This document shows positions 15,401 through 28,850 of a stretch of DNA of 64,000 bases, piece after piece. The position numbers and the translations under genes were made by a program. The notes beneath the pieces are model-generated. The model did not search any database and had not been told where the DNA came from. It saw only the letters and a program-made list of their open reading frames with translations. The DNA comes from Epiperipatus broadwayi (lineage: Eukaryota > Onychophora > Udeonychophora > Euonychophora > Peripatidae). The stretch lies in the NCBI GenBank assembly GCA_028023455.1, contig JAQFVV010013062.1, forward strand, positions 126,001-190,000. The letters are read 5' to 3'. Numbering within the stretch: position 1 is the first letter of the stretch; the number at the start of each line of letters is the position of its first letter.

Positions 15401-18400
15401 TCCTAATGCATTTTAAGCATTTTTTCATATTATCCACATTTTATTTATCTGAGTATGAGAGACTTCATTAAAATTATAATAAGATATATGTAACCATAGA
15501 ATTAATCTATTTGATATTCTATGCATTATTAAAATTACAACACAGTATGTGTACTTGCAGAGAATTTTGTACAATTCAAGAATTATTGTTAATCAGATAT
15601 CATGTTAAATGTACATGAAAGATTTGTGTAATTGGGAAAATAATTTTTATGACATTTCAAGCATGTTTCATGTTAATCATATATCCTGTTATGTGTAAAA
15701 TTAAAAGTTATATGTAACTGAAGTAACAATTTTTATAAAAAGTAAAAATACTAAGTATACTGCAGAAACTAATAACATATTTTTCTGAAATTAACTGAAC
15801 CTGACCTAGTTATATGGCAATGATAAACACTGTAAATAGCAAGTATTTTTCATCTCAAGAAGATTTTGTTAACTAAATGTGGCTTATACTACAGTAAAAT
15901 TACAACCAACTATATCACTCTAGAGAGTCAGTTTACATATTATTGAACAGGTATTTTTTAAACATTTTTATATATTTACTAAGGTTTATGTTAACTGTAC
16001 ATTATTGTAAAATTAAAAAACCAATTTGTATGACAAGTAAAAATAATAGACATTTTAAGCATGTTTTCATGATAACCACATTTTTTTCTATTGGAAGATG
16101 AGGTACTGGAATAGACTTACAAAATTTGTGTAACTGGAGAAGCAACAGTCTGGATTTTATATTTTTTTCTTGTTATCTAGATTTCATGTTACCTGATCAT
16201 GTGAAGTGTCATTTGAATTGTGTAATTATATAATACCTATTTGATATTTCATGTATTATTAAAATTACAATAGGTATACATTTCAAAAGTTTAATGTTAA
16301 TGAGATTTTATGTTAACAGTATAAATTATATATGTAAATGGAAAACCAATTTTTATGGTATTACAATCATACTTCATGTTTACCAGATTCCATGTTATCT
16401 GAACATAAGATACTTCATTAAAATTATAAAAAATATGTAACTGACCAAGTTATATGACAAGGAAAATTTTTATGTATATGTCTTATTTTTCTTTATATCA
16501 AGCATTTTTTATGTTAAGGGTACATGAATTACTATAGTTATGGAAAGATGTATGAAATTGGGAAAACAATTTTCATAATATTTCAAGCACTATTCCTGTC
16601 AACCAGATATCATGTTAATTCTAAAGTTGTAATAAGATATGTGTAATTAGAGAACCATTTTTTATAACATGAAAAATATTAAATATTATTCAAGCATTTT
16701 TCATGTTAACTGTAAAAGAGATACTACAAAAAAATAAGATATGTGTAATTGACAAAACAATTTTTCTAACATGCAAGCAATTTTCATGTTATCCAGATTT
16801 TATTTTTATTTAGCATGAGATACTGCATTAAAATTTTTATGTTTGTAAATGACCAAATGATTTGGCAAGAAAAAGCACTACATGCAACTCAAATATTTTT
16901 TATTTCAACAAGGTTTTTTAAATTAAACTTGGCTTAGTCTGATAAAATTAAAACCAACTGTATGGCTGAAGAAACACTTTTTATAAGAAGGAACATGTTA
17001 AGTAGACTGAGCATTTTTTTATGTTAACAAACATTTAAGCTAACTGAACATTAAATTCTGCAACAACACTATAAAATATGTGAATTTAAAAAATCAATTT
17101 TTATGTCAAACAAAAATAACTGCATTTAAAGCATGTTTTATGTTAACCACATTTTCTTCTAATGGAAGCTCATGTACTGCAGTAAAGTTATAAAATTTGT
17201 GTAACTGGAGAAACAACTTGACATTTTAATGTTTTTCATGTTGTCCAGATTTTATTGCCTGAACATGAGAGATGCCATTCACATTATAATAAAATATATA
17301 GAACTGTAGAAGTAATCTGTGATACTTTATGTATTATTGAAATTAAATTATGTATCTGTAATTGCAGGAAAAAATGTACATTTTAAATTGTTTTTATGTA
17401 AACCATATTTCATGTTAATAGTACATGAGATACCACCATGGAACAGTAAATTGTGTGTGTAAATGGAAGAACATTTTTGATGGTATTGCAATAATTTTTT
17501 CATGTTAACTATATTTGATGTTATCTGAACATGCAATACTGTATTAAAATTAGAATGTTGTATATGTGAGAAAATTCTATGTACGTGTCAAATATTTTCC
17601 ATTTTAACAAGAGTTCATGTTAACTATACATGGCTTACTGTGATAAACATAATATGCTGTAATAAAATTATACCCATCTGTGTCACTCAAAATCCAATTT
17701 CTATGACAAGGAGACTTTAAACATATTGTTAACTGAACATTAAATGCTGAAATTACACTATAATAAATTTGCAAAACTGCAAAACCAATTTTTATGACAA
17801 GCATAAACAACATAAACATTTGAAGAACATGTTTATGTTAATCATATTCACTTCTAATAGACTGGAAAAGGCATTTAAAGCATTTTTTCATGTTATCCAG
17901 ATTTTTGTTACCTTTGCATAATAGACTTCATTAAAATTATGAGGTATATGTAACTGTAGAAGTAATCTGTTTGATATTCTATGCATTATTAAAATTATAA
18001 TAAAGTATGTGTAATTGCAACAATTTTGTATACAATTCAAGCATTATTTCTTGTTAACCAGATGTCATGTTAATTGTTCATGAAATACTACAGTTGAACA
18101 ATAAAAGGTATTACAACCATTTTTTATGATAATCAGATTCCATGTTAACAAAAAATAAGATATATATGGCAAAGATAAATAATATGTACATATCAAGTAC
18201 TTTTCATATTTAGCAGAATTCATGTTAGCTTAATATGTGATATTGTAGTAAAATTATACAGAATATGTAAATGGTGAAGCAAATTTTTGATAAGCCAAAT
18301 ATGAAGCATGCATTAAACATTTTTTTATTTTAAATGTATATGAGCTATTCAAGAAAATTTTTGACAAGGTTTGTGTAATTGGGAAACAATTTTTATGACA

Positions 18401-20600
18401 CTTCAAGCACTTTTCATGTAAACCAGATATCCTGTTAAGTATAAAATTATAAGATATGTATGTATAACTGAAGAACCAATTTTTATAAAAAGTAAAAATA
18501 CAAAGGATATTTTAAGCATTTTTCATGTTAACTCGGTATATGAGTGACTGCAGAAACTAATAAGACATTTTCTGACATTACAAACATTTTTTCATGTTAA
18601 CCAGATCTCATGTTAACTAACATGATATACTGCATTAAAATTATAAGGCTTGTAATTGATATAGTGATACGGCAAGAAAAAATACTATGTACATATCAAG
18701 GATTTGTTATTTTAAATAGATTTTGTTAATTAAATGTGACATATAACTGCAATAAAGTTACAACCAGGGATGTGACTGAAGAACCAATTTGCACATTAAA
18801 AGAACATTAATTTTTAAATAGTTTTTTATATTAACCAATCTTTATGTTAACTGAACATTATTGTAAAATTAATGACAAAAATAATTGACATTTTAAGCAG
18901 GGTTTCATTATAACCATATTTTTTTTTCTAATGGAATATGAGGTAGTGCAGTAAATTTATAAAATTTGTGTAACTGGAGAAACAACTCTTAAGATATTTT
19001 AAGCCTTTTTCATGTTATATCAGATTTCTGGTTACCTGAACATTAGAGATGTCATTTGAATTAAGTGTAACCATAGAAGCTATCTGTTTGATATTTTATG
19101 CATTGTTAAAATTGCACTAGGGTGTACATTTCAAGCAGTTTTTCACATTAACCAGATTTTATGTTGACAGTTAATGAGACCCTGCATTGGAACAATAAAT
19201 GGTATATGTAAATGGAAAAAAACAATTTTTATATTGGAATCATTTTTCATGTTGACCAGATTCCATGTTACCTGAACTTAAGATACTTTATTAAAATTAT
19301 AAGGTGTGTGTAACTGATCAAGTGGTATGGCAAGGAAAAATTCTATGTATATGTGTATTTTTTCTTCATGTTAATCAAATATTATATAGAACTAAACTTA
19401 TATGGTATATGTAAGTTGGAAAAGCAATTTTTATGAAAGCCAAATATGAATTATTTTTCAAGCATTTTTTGTTAAGTGTCCATGAGATACGGAAGTAAAA
19501 TTATGACATGTGTATTCAATTGGAAAAATAATTTTCATAATATTTCAAGCACTTTTCATGTTAGCCAGATATTGTGTTAACAGTAAAATTGTAATAAGAT
19601 ATATGTAACTGAAGAGCCAAGTTTTACATCAAAAGAAAATACTAAGTATCATTCATGCATTTTTTATGTTAACTGTAAAAGAGATACTGCAGCAAAATAA
19701 TGTGTAATTGGCAAAACAATTTTTCTGACATTGCATGCATTTATGTTATCCAAATTTCATGTTTACTGAGCATGAGATACTGCATTCAAATTTTAATGTG
19801 TGTAAGTGACCAAATGATATATCAAGGAAAAATGCTATGTCAAATATTTTTTATTTTAAAATTTCTTGTTAACTCAACATGACTTAATACTTTTTATAAC
19901 AAGGAAATATTAAGCATTTTTATGTTAACCAAAATTTATGTTAAAAAATCTGCAATTACACTATAATAAGATATGTGAAATTGGAAAAAACAATTTTTAT
20001 GACACAAAAATAATAACTACATTTGAAGCATGTGTCATTTCTAAGGGGAGATCAGTTATTGCAGTAACATTATAAAATTTGTGTAACTGGAGAAACAACT
20101 CAAGGAATTTTATGCTTTTTTCACATTATCCAAATTTTGTTACATGAACATGAGATGTCATTCAGATTATAATAAAATATGTATAACCATAGAAATAATG
20201 TTTGATCTTTCATGTATTATTAAAATTACAATAGGGTATCTGTAATTGCAGAACAAAATTTACATTTTAAGTGGTTTTTTATATTATTCAGATTTCATGT
20301 TAACAGAATATAAGATATTGCCATGGAACAATTTTGATGGTATTGTAATCATTTTTTTTCATGTTAAATAGATTTCATGTACTCTGCATTCAAATCATAA
20401 GGTGTATACAACTGATCAAGTGATATAGCAAGGACAAATATATACAGGTCACATATTTTTCTTCATGTTAACCAAATTTTATGTTAACTGAACATATGAT
20501 ATAGTACTAAAATTAAGGTATACATAAATCGAGATGCAATTTTTATGAAGGATATTTAAAGCATTTTTATGTTATGTGTACATGAGCTACTGCAGTGAAA
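12460..20600 (+). repeat. Large duplicated block of the array, copy B
   Basis: This is the downstream counterpart of 4100-12200. The offset shrinks from about 8.4 kb on the left to about 7.5 kb on the right, which fits later deletions. Within it the 'ttttgtacaattca' type of unit (15570, 18030, 21065; also 10350 in copy A) alternates with 'gatgaggta' and 'gctcatg' types, giving an extra period of about 3 kb. Confidence 0.55.
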
Positions 20601-23005
20601 TTATATTTTTCTTGACATTTCAAGTGCTTTTCATAATTAACCAGTTATCATAAAATTATAATCAAATGTGCCACTTAAAATCCAATTTTTATGATAAGGA
20701 ATTTTAAACATTTTTTAATTGAACATTAAATGCTGCAATTACACTATAATAAGTTATGCAAAACTGAAAAATGAATTTTCATTACAAGCATAAATAAAAA
20801 ATACATTTTAAGCATGTATCCATGTTAACCATATTTATTTCTAATGGATAACAAACTCCTGTTGTAGAGTTAGTACAAATTTTGTGTAACTGGAGAACAA
20901 TTCTTAAGGCATTTTAAGTATTTTTTATGTTATCCAGATTTTAGTGAACATGAGCAACTAACTTCATTAAAATTATAATAAAGTATGTGGAACCATAGTT
21001 ATCTGTTTGATATTATGTGCCTTATTAAAATTACAATAAAATATGTGTAACTGCAGACAATTTTGTACAATTCAAACATTATTTCTTGTTGACCATATAT
21101 CATGTTATCTGCACATGAAATACTAGAGTTGAACAATAAAACACGTGTAAATGAAATTGTTTTTATTGCATTACAATCATTTTTTCATGTTAACATGTGA
21201 TACTCCATTAAGTGATATGGTAATGAAAAATAATATATACATATCAAGTACTTTTTTATATTAAGGAGAATTTATGTTAACTGAACATGTGATATTGCAA
21301 TAAAATTATAAGCTATGTGTAACTGCAATTTTTGACAAGGCAAATATGATGTATGCTTTAAGCATATTTTTATGTTAAATGTATATGAGATATTCAAATG
21401 TTAAATGTATATGAGATATTCAAGAAAAATTATAACAAAGTTTGTGTAATTAGGAAAACAATTTTTTATGAGATTTCAAACACTTTTCTTGTTAACCAGA
21501 TATCCTATTAAGTGTAAAATTATAAAATATGTGTAACTGAAGAACCAATTTTTATAGGAAGTAAAAATACTAAGTACTGTACATTTAAGGCATTTTTTAT
21601 GTTAACTTTGTGCATGAGATATTGCAGAAATTAATAAGGTATTTTTCTCACATTCCAAGCATTTTTTCATGTTGATGAGATTTCATGCTAACTAACACAA
21701 GATATTGCATTAAAATTATAAGGTTTGTAACTGAGCAGGAGAAATGCTATGTACATATCAAGTATTTTTCATCTCAACAAGATTTTGTTAACTAAATGTT
21801 TACTGCAATAAAATTACAAACAACTGTGTGACTCAAGAACCAATTTACATATTAAAGGAACATTTATTTTATAAACATTTTTATGTCAACCAATCTTTAT
21901 GTTAATTGAACATTATTGTAAAATTAATAGACAATAATAATAGACATTTTAAGCATGTTTTCATGATAACAATATTTTCTATTAATGGAAGATGAAGTAG
22001 TGCAATAAAGTTTATAAAATTTGTGTAACTGGGGAAATAACTCTTAAGGCATTTTAAAGTTTTTTATGTTATCCAGATTTCATGTTATCTGAACATGAGA
22101 AATGTCATTTGAATTATGTGTAACCATAGAAGCTATCTATTTGATATTTTGTGCATTATTAAAATTACAATAGGGTATACAGTTTAAGCAGTTTTCATGT
22201 TTACTAGATTTTATGTTAATAATATATGAGACACTACAGTGGAAGAAGAAATGGTATATCTAAATGGAAAAACCAATTTTTATGTTAATCAGATTTCATG
22301 GTATCTGAACATAAAATACTGAATTTAAATTATAAGATGTGTGTGTAACTGACCAAGTGATGTGGCAAGTAAAAATTTTATGTAATTGTCTATTATTTTC
22401 TTCATGTTAGCCATATTTCATAGAGAACTAAGCTTATATGGTTTATATAATTGGATAAGAAATTTTTATGACAAGCCAAATATGAAATATGTTTCAAGCA
22501 TTTTTTTATGTTAAGGGTACATGAGATAGTGAAGTAAAATTGTGACAAGGTATATGTAATTGGAAAAACAATTTTCATGACATTTCAAGTACTCCTCATG
22601 TTAACCAGATGTCATGTTAACTGTAAAATTGTAATAAAATATGTGTAACTGAAGGATCAATATTTATAACAAGAAAAATTGCTAAGGGCCATTCAAGCAT
22701 CATTTATGTTAAGTGTAAGTATGACAGTAAAATAATATATCTGTAATTGAAAAAAACAATTTTTCTGACATTGTAAACATTTTTGTTAGCCAGATTTTAT
22801 GTTAACTGAAAATGATATACTGCATTAAAATTATAATGTGTGTAAGTGACCAAATTGCTCTGTGCATGTAAATGCTAAGTACAAGTCAAATATTTTTTAT
22901 TTTAACAAGATTATATGTTAACTATAGAATTTTTGAAGACATTGCAAAGTATTTTTCATGTTAAACAGATTTCATGTTAAATGAACATAGCATCCTACAG
23001 TAAAA

Positions 23006-25830
23006 TTATAAGAATATATGAGTCATAGAAATGTGCCAAAAGACACAAAACAATGAAAGTGATAAATGGAATCAAATGAGTTATTATTTTCATTCATAAA
23101 AAGTTCAAACTCTGAAAGTGACACAATAGAGGTTAATCCATAAATCTTGAGCTCTATGGTTCAACATTCTTTTATTGCAGTAGAATTAATCATTTGGAAG
23201 ATTAACCCATGTTTAAATATCTATGACTCAAGCAATCCCAACTTCAGATTAACAAGATGAACATTCATGGTTGATCTGCTATTTCAAAGTCCATGCTGAT
23301 TCAGAAGCAATAGTGTAATAACCATAAGAATTATACAGCAGTTGACAGTATATTGCCAGGCAAATCATTATTTATATTAATGTATACAATTCAGAGATTT
23401 TATAATTGGCAATTTTCTTTTCAAATATCAAATGTAACTAGAGTTACCATAATTTTGAAAGACATACATTGATATTTTCTTGGCTCAGCCATTATTTCTC
23501 ATGATGTATTGCAGTTGAAAAAATTATGTAAACATTTTATCCAGTTTCATATCATAGAGAAGATACATCTCAAGGCAATAATATATTTCAATGTGATAAT
23601 AAGCTTTTACTTCATTCAAAGGAGTATTTGAGTAGTTAGATGAAATGACTAGTATCTATTTTATCTAATTACACAATAGTTATTGCTACATGAATATCTA
23701 GCTATTTTGCCTGGTTTAGTTTTCTTTAAAAAATCATCTGAGATCATGATTTGCAGTCATCTTTTAGGGTCCCCCCCCCATTACCAATGGGTATCTTTCT
23801 GAATAAAGTAAAATCCTTATTAATAACAGTAGAATAAAATGGTTATGTATGTTTCTATCCACAATGGTTTACTTTCTTCTTACTTTAAAACATAGATCAT
23901 GGTAGTTATTTTTGAACATTATTACAAATAATGAAACTATTACAATTATATTTACAAATAAATACGGCTAAATTAACAAATATAAAATCACATAAGTAAA
24001 TTGTTAGTTTAAAAATTATAAATAAGCTACCTAACTATTTTCTAATAAGTACTTTATTTTAAAAAAAAAAAGATATTAAAAAACGAAACTAATAAATATT
24101 TACTTACATATTCAGGACTTCTTATTCTCTCCTAAAATATTAGGAGGGAAATATACTAAAAATGTATAATACAATAAGAATTATTTTTTCAAATTATAAA
24201 ATATTGTACAATAAAATCAATACTTATATCTCAATTAATGTTAATGTTTTTTAAATCCTGTAGTTGATGAATTAATTTTTTATATGAAATATAGAGGTCC
24301 ATACTATCGCATTTTATACGCATGTTCTTGAGGCTACAGCCTTAATAAATATTACTTAAACACTTTGAATAAATAATGGCAACAGTATGAAAATTTAAAT
24401 GAATCATTATGTAATATAATTTGCAAGATTATTAAAATGAACAATTATTTGCTTTATTTTAAATGTTGTTCTAATTTTATCTTGGCTGATTTAAATTTTA
24501 CATTTGTTATTCCTACTTTTTATTTTATGTATCAATCGAAATATTTTGATAACCAATGAGAGTCGATTCATTTTTTTTTTTTTATATCTGTTCATAGTTA
24601 AATTTGTACCAGATAGTGTGAGAAATTATTCTGGACTGTGCAAATGTTAATCTTATTTGGTAAAAACTCTTTTAAAGATATTGTATATTTTGTAGTCATT
24701 CCATTTAATATATTCAATATAAATAACTATATTCATTTTATATAAACTATTATGAAATTATATTACTGATTGCACATTTGGAGCAGAAATTTATTTTATT
24801 TTTACTTACTGAGATGTTTATTGTAAACTTGTATAACCAATGGATACTAAATAGTTGTACCACTTTCTAATTTCCAGATCAGTTTTGAATCTATATCAGG
24901 GAAGTACATTGAATTTTCTTCTACATTTTGGGAAACTGTCATATTTTATAGTATGCAAGGTAATAACTTTAGATCTAATCTAATGTTTTCTATCAAAAGT
25001 AGCTTGTTTGAATAATTGCATATAGTTCTCCCAATTTATCATTATATATATTTTATTGATCTTAGTATTTTATGTTACCATAGGCATTTTTTATACTTTG
25101 ACATTGATAAAAACAAATAACCAGAAGCAAATCTAGGAATATTTTGGTTATTAATTACTTAAGCTTTAAGTGTTGAAAGCAAGAAGAAAAATTTTGTATT
25201 ACTTTATTCACATTTCTTTTCATTTAATATCATTGTTCTATACAAAGTTGTATAAAGTACTCAGTTTATTTCAGAATTTAATTTAATTATGAAATTGTCA
25301 CTTCAATATTAGTACTACCAGTGAACAATCATTAAATTATTTATTTCGTAATTAATATACTATTTTATACAAACATTTGTAAAATTACATAGTATACTAT
25401 TTTTCATCTTATTTTATGTAAAATTTATATAAAGTCATTATTATTACTAACATAAGAGTGTATTGTTAGTGTACTTCAGGTAGATTGTTAATAATTTAAA
25501 ACCATGAGTTTAAAGTCGAGTCTGGATTTAGAAAATTTTTATAAAAGTACAAAATCACTCAAATGCAACCTATAATTATATTGACAAAGTGGAAAATGTT
25601 TGAAAATAAAATGTAATGTATTAGCATAACTTAAAATATGAACTTATTAATAAATATTCTTTAAAAAATTAATAAAAATTAAAATAAATATATTTAATTA
25701 CATTGAAAGTGCAATGATAAGTGGAAAAAAATATGAAAATTGTATATATAATAAAAATTTTATTTTTGTATATCTTAAATTTATTGTAAAAAATGTATTA
25801 AAAGATTAATTTGCCTGTACTAGTAAATAC
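23006..25830. other. Unique AT-rich non-coding stretch
   Basis: No credible ORF, RNA gene or splice-bounded exon was found. A C9 run lies at 23771-23779 and a long A run at 24060. The only recognisable item is the repeat fragment at 24291-24359. Confidence 0.6.
24291..24359 (-). mobile_element. Diverged fragment related to the 1949-2333 element
   Basis: Read on the minus strand, this gives 'taagtaatatttattaaggctgtagcct', then an 'atgcgt' stretch, then 'ggacctctat'. It matches the order of motifs at 1942-2015 ('taagtaataatttactaaggctgtaacctt', 'aagcgt', 'gggacctctat') with substitutions. The same family therefore exists outside the satellite. Confidence 0.55.
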
Positions 25831-25843
25831 ATATATTGATTAA

Positions 25844-26230
25844 TAAGCATTTATTTTATATAGTGTCTTTATACAATTGTATTTACATTTGAATATAAGT
25901 CTTTCAAGTTAATTGTGCAAACACTTTGCGAGTGTTAATAATAAATGAAGTTTCAGTTGGAATGACGTTTAGTAAATTCTAGACAATTTCATCGACGTCA
26001 TTCATTCAGACATCGTATAGAGTAATTTAAAGTGACTGTTCTATCATCACGCTTTCTTTGCCAGTACTTCAGATTTTCTCATATATAAATATTTGAGTTG
26101 TAGGGATAAGAGGATTCCTTTTATTCCTGCATAAATACTATATCTTGTAATGGTGAGAAAGTATTCATTTATTATTAACACTCGCAAAGCATTTGCACAA
26201 TTAGCTTGAAAGGTTGATATTCGAATGTAA
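25844..26230 (-). mobile_element. Element X: retroposon-like repeat with ~68-bp terminal inverted repeats
   Basis: Two arms, about 25880-25948 and 26165-26233, are nearly exact reverse complements and share 'gcgagtgttaataataaatga'. The flanks atatattgattaa at 25831-25843 and 26231-26243 are a 13-bp direct repeat. That is a retroposon-like target duplication, not the 2 or 8 bp of common DNA transposons. Outside the left arm is a short tail (25844-25870) whose minus-strand reading, 'tataaaataaatgctta', resembles the 3' end of the LINE at 38085. The centre contains the palindrome GGATAAGAGGATTCCTTTTATTCC (26105-26128). No ORF is present. Two more copies flank the LINE at 34506 and 38107. Confidence 0.72.
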
Positions 26231-26243
26231 ATATATTGATTAA

Positions 26244-27025
26244 AAAAAAGTGAAACAAAACATTTACATGCATTTTCTGCTTACAGTTGCTTGAAATTTT
26301 GCATTTTAATGCTAAAAAATTTATAACAAAAGATTAAGTTTCTTTGTATACTCTTTCAAAACTGATGTGTTATAGAAATGACCACTTCATGAAAATTATT
26401 TCTTTCTGGTTACATTTTAAAGATAACTTTTAGCATGGAATTTTTAATACTGGTTTTAAATTTCACACAGAAGACAGAATACTTAATAAATAATTTGGCA
26501 TGATTTTTTAGCAATTCAACTTTTTTATAGCAAGAAATGTATTCTGAGAACATATTTTTACACTGAATTAGAATCATGCAATTTTGTTGAAGATGAAAAC
26601 TGTCACTATTTTTAAAAACAAACTTTCAATATAGAATCACAGTTGTTTTGATTTCAACTGTTAGAATTGTATATGAATGCTTATATTATACACTTGCAGA
26701 TAATGTAAAGTTTACTATAAAATAGTATATTGAAGCTATTGTTTGACTGCACTGTTATATTGCACAGATATTAAAACTGTAAACACATTATTTTGCCAGT
26801 TGTTGTATTTATTAGTGCATCTTTCATCTTTATCTCAATCTTATTCAACCATCCATCAGCCCAGAAATTAGACCAATCTTCCACACTATAGATACACTTG
26901 AAACATACATTTTTTCAAGTAAGCCATATAGCACATGTTACAATTTAATTTTATATACATATTATCTTTCAAGATTATATAATATTGAAATACAAGTATA
27001 ACGTATATACTGAACCTAGGTGTAA
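26244..27025. other. AT-rich non-coding stretch
   Basis: No coding potential, repeats or RNA genes were recognised in these 780 bases. Confidence 0.6.
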
Positions 27026-27100
27026 ATGATGGGGATTTGAACCCAGACCTTAAGCTCATTACAATCATCCACTATATTTAATATAGCTGATACATATGAC
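27026..27100 (-). repeat. tRNA-like SINE remnant
   Basis: On the minus strand, GGGTTCAAATCCCC fits the RNA polymerase III B box (T-arm) of a tRNA. It is preceded by 'gattgtaatgagcttaaggtct', as in a tRNA 3' half. The A box is poor and there is no acceptor-stem pairing, so this is a tRNA-derived retroposon remnant and not a functional tRNA. Confidence 0.4.
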
Positions 27101-27205
27101 CACGCATGTGTGAAAAAGATAAATGATCTCCAATATATATTTCATGTAGTAGCAGCATGCATCTGTTGGTCTGGATTATCATCTCCCATATATATATAAT
27201 TCCCT
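27095..27205 (-). ncRNA. Decayed hammerhead-ribozyme repeat fragment
   Basis: The minus strand carries the same order of motifs as the hammerhead copies further right: 'gatgataatc', 'ccagaccaac', 'catgaaatatatattgg', 'gatcatttatc'. The catalytic CUGAUGA box has become CAGAUGC, so it should be inactive. This is the leftmost copy of the family. Confidence 0.55.
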
Positions 27206-28547
27206 TTATTTAACTTTATATAATGTTTTTAATAATAAATTTATAATGTTTTTAAATATATTTCAAACTGCTATTCCATCATATATTACTGAAACATGAT
27301 CAAAGACATGTGAAAAAAAAATGATTTTGTTGATTTTTGAAATTAATTTTTATTGTACAAAAAAAAAAAAAACTTTTTTTATTCTAAAGATTTTATACAG
27401 AAAATTGAAATTTTCACACAGTTTATGAGAAATTTTATTTTTTTCATATATAAAAGTATATTATGAATGTTAATATGATCATGTATTTTTTTGATATTTA
27501 CACTTATCATAAACTGTGTAAAATTTCTTTTATTTGTTGAAAATAAACTTTAATTGGGAATGACTCTTCCTTTTTTGTTTTTGGGAAATGCTGAAAAGAA
27601 TGTTGCTGATTTTCACACATTATTAAGAGTAATTATATATATATATATTTTTTAAAAAAAAGTGTTACGGATATTAAACTCTGATCATGTGATTTTTTTA
27701 AATCTTGGTCGATATAATAATTTAGCAGTTTGATATTACAAGTCATTATCTCATAAAATTTAGGTATCATTTGTCATTGAAAATAAACTTCAGCATAGAA
27801 TTTATATTTTTATTGTTCTGGATTATGTAGATATTTGGAAAAATTGATATAGTTAAGAATTAGTTTACTTATATATATATATATTATATTATGAATAGAA
27901 AACTGATTAACTAATTTTTTTTTTACTGCTACCATTTAAAGGAATAGTAAATTAGCATTAGAAGTTATTGCTGCATTTTATCTTTTATTTGTTAATGATA
28001 ATAAGTTTTTAGCATAAATAGGTAATTTTGTTGTTTATGGACTTTATAGACTATTGGAAAATTTGAATAGCTTAAGGATTGATTTAATTTTTTTAAGAAG
28101 GTATAAAAGAGATATAAAACTGATAATGTGGCTTTCCTTTTTTAATCTTTATTAAAGGAAATCAATTTGACATTACAAACTGCTAATTGTTTTTTTTTTT
28201 GTTGTTTAAATTAATGAAAATAAGTCTTTAACATAGAATCAAAACTTTTGTTTTTTGATGTTATGAACTGTTGACAATATATATGTATTACATGTGATCA
28301 TGCAGCATCTAGACTTTAACCTGAATTTTTAACAATTCAATTTTTTTTTTATTAATTAATGTATTATAGAAATATATATATATATCTTTGGATGCCATGT
28401 GAGTAACTTAAAAGAGTTCCAAAACAGTATGGGTTTAAATTCACACAGCTTGGATTAATAGTAAGGTACATGCATTATATTAGTAATAATAAAAATGGAA
28501 TTTACTTAATTTGTTTTAGTTTTGATTTTATTACTCTATCTTTTTTC
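27206..28547. other. AT-rich non-coding stretch
   Basis: Several loosely similar paragraphs ('ttattgttaatgaaaataa', 'agcatagaat', 'gatcatgtg') recur between 26400 and 28320, suggesting an old degenerate repeat. No ORF or RNA gene was recognised. Confidence 0.5.
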
Positions 28548-28850
28548 TCAGTGATGAAAGTTTATTCATCAAAAAAACCAGATACAAATACAATTAGAAA
28601 AGGTTAACAAAGGAGTGAACATGGTAAAATGAAAATTCAGGAGCAACATGGTGAGAAGGGAAGTGGAAAGGGTGTATAGTCCAGGCCAAGAAAAGTCTTT
28701 GGTTGCTAGTCTTCATTGAGCCAGCGACCGCATGGGTCGCAAACATTTAAATGGTTGAGTCCTGTGACAGAGGCTGAGAGGGTGGGAGTTGGAGAATTGC
28801 CCAGGTGTCTGTAAGGAGCGAAGGTGGGGCTAGTTTGGTATTATTCTATC
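28548..28850 (-). mobile_element. GC-richer block, possible 3' end of a retroelement or processed transcript
   Basis: Composition changes abruptly from about 25% to nearly 50% GC between 28610 and 28830. On the minus strand the block ends with 'gatgaataaactttcatcac', containing AATAAA (28561-28566), followed by an A-rich stretch. That is the arrangement of a polyadenylated 3' UTR. Minus-strand frames are open only in short pieces, for example up to a stop near 28745. I do not recognise a family. It could equally be a conserved non-coding block. Confidence 0.35.

Larger units (their letters stand above)
1..23005. repeat. Higher-order tandem repeat array (diverged satellite), open at the left edge
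   Basis: The stretch consists of diverged monomers of about 90-125 bp. Each opens with variants of 'catgttaaccagattt', followed by 'gatactgcattaaaattata', a 'gtgtaactg' motif, and 'caatttttatgac'. Monomers are of different types. One has 'tttctaatggaa' plus 'aaatttgtgtaactggag', another has 'gcattattaaaattaca', another has 'gaccaagtgatatggcaa', and they recur in a fixed order. The 'tttctaatgg' monomer recurs near 2495, 4088, 5775, 6872, 7825, 8972, 10117, 11232, 12535, 14175, 15325, 16080, 17150, 17840, 18918, 20035, 20828 and 21970, so the usual higher-order unit is about 1.1 kb. No long ORF survives; the short ORFs here are chance. The last recognisable monomer ends near 23005, and the array continues beyond base 1. 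Function is unknown. Confidence 0.93.

Noticed and set aside
1-23005. CRISPR array or repeated coding gene
   Set aside because: Monomers are contiguous and diverged, with no unique spacers or cas genes, and the DNA is eukaryotic. Frames are short and not conserved between monomers.
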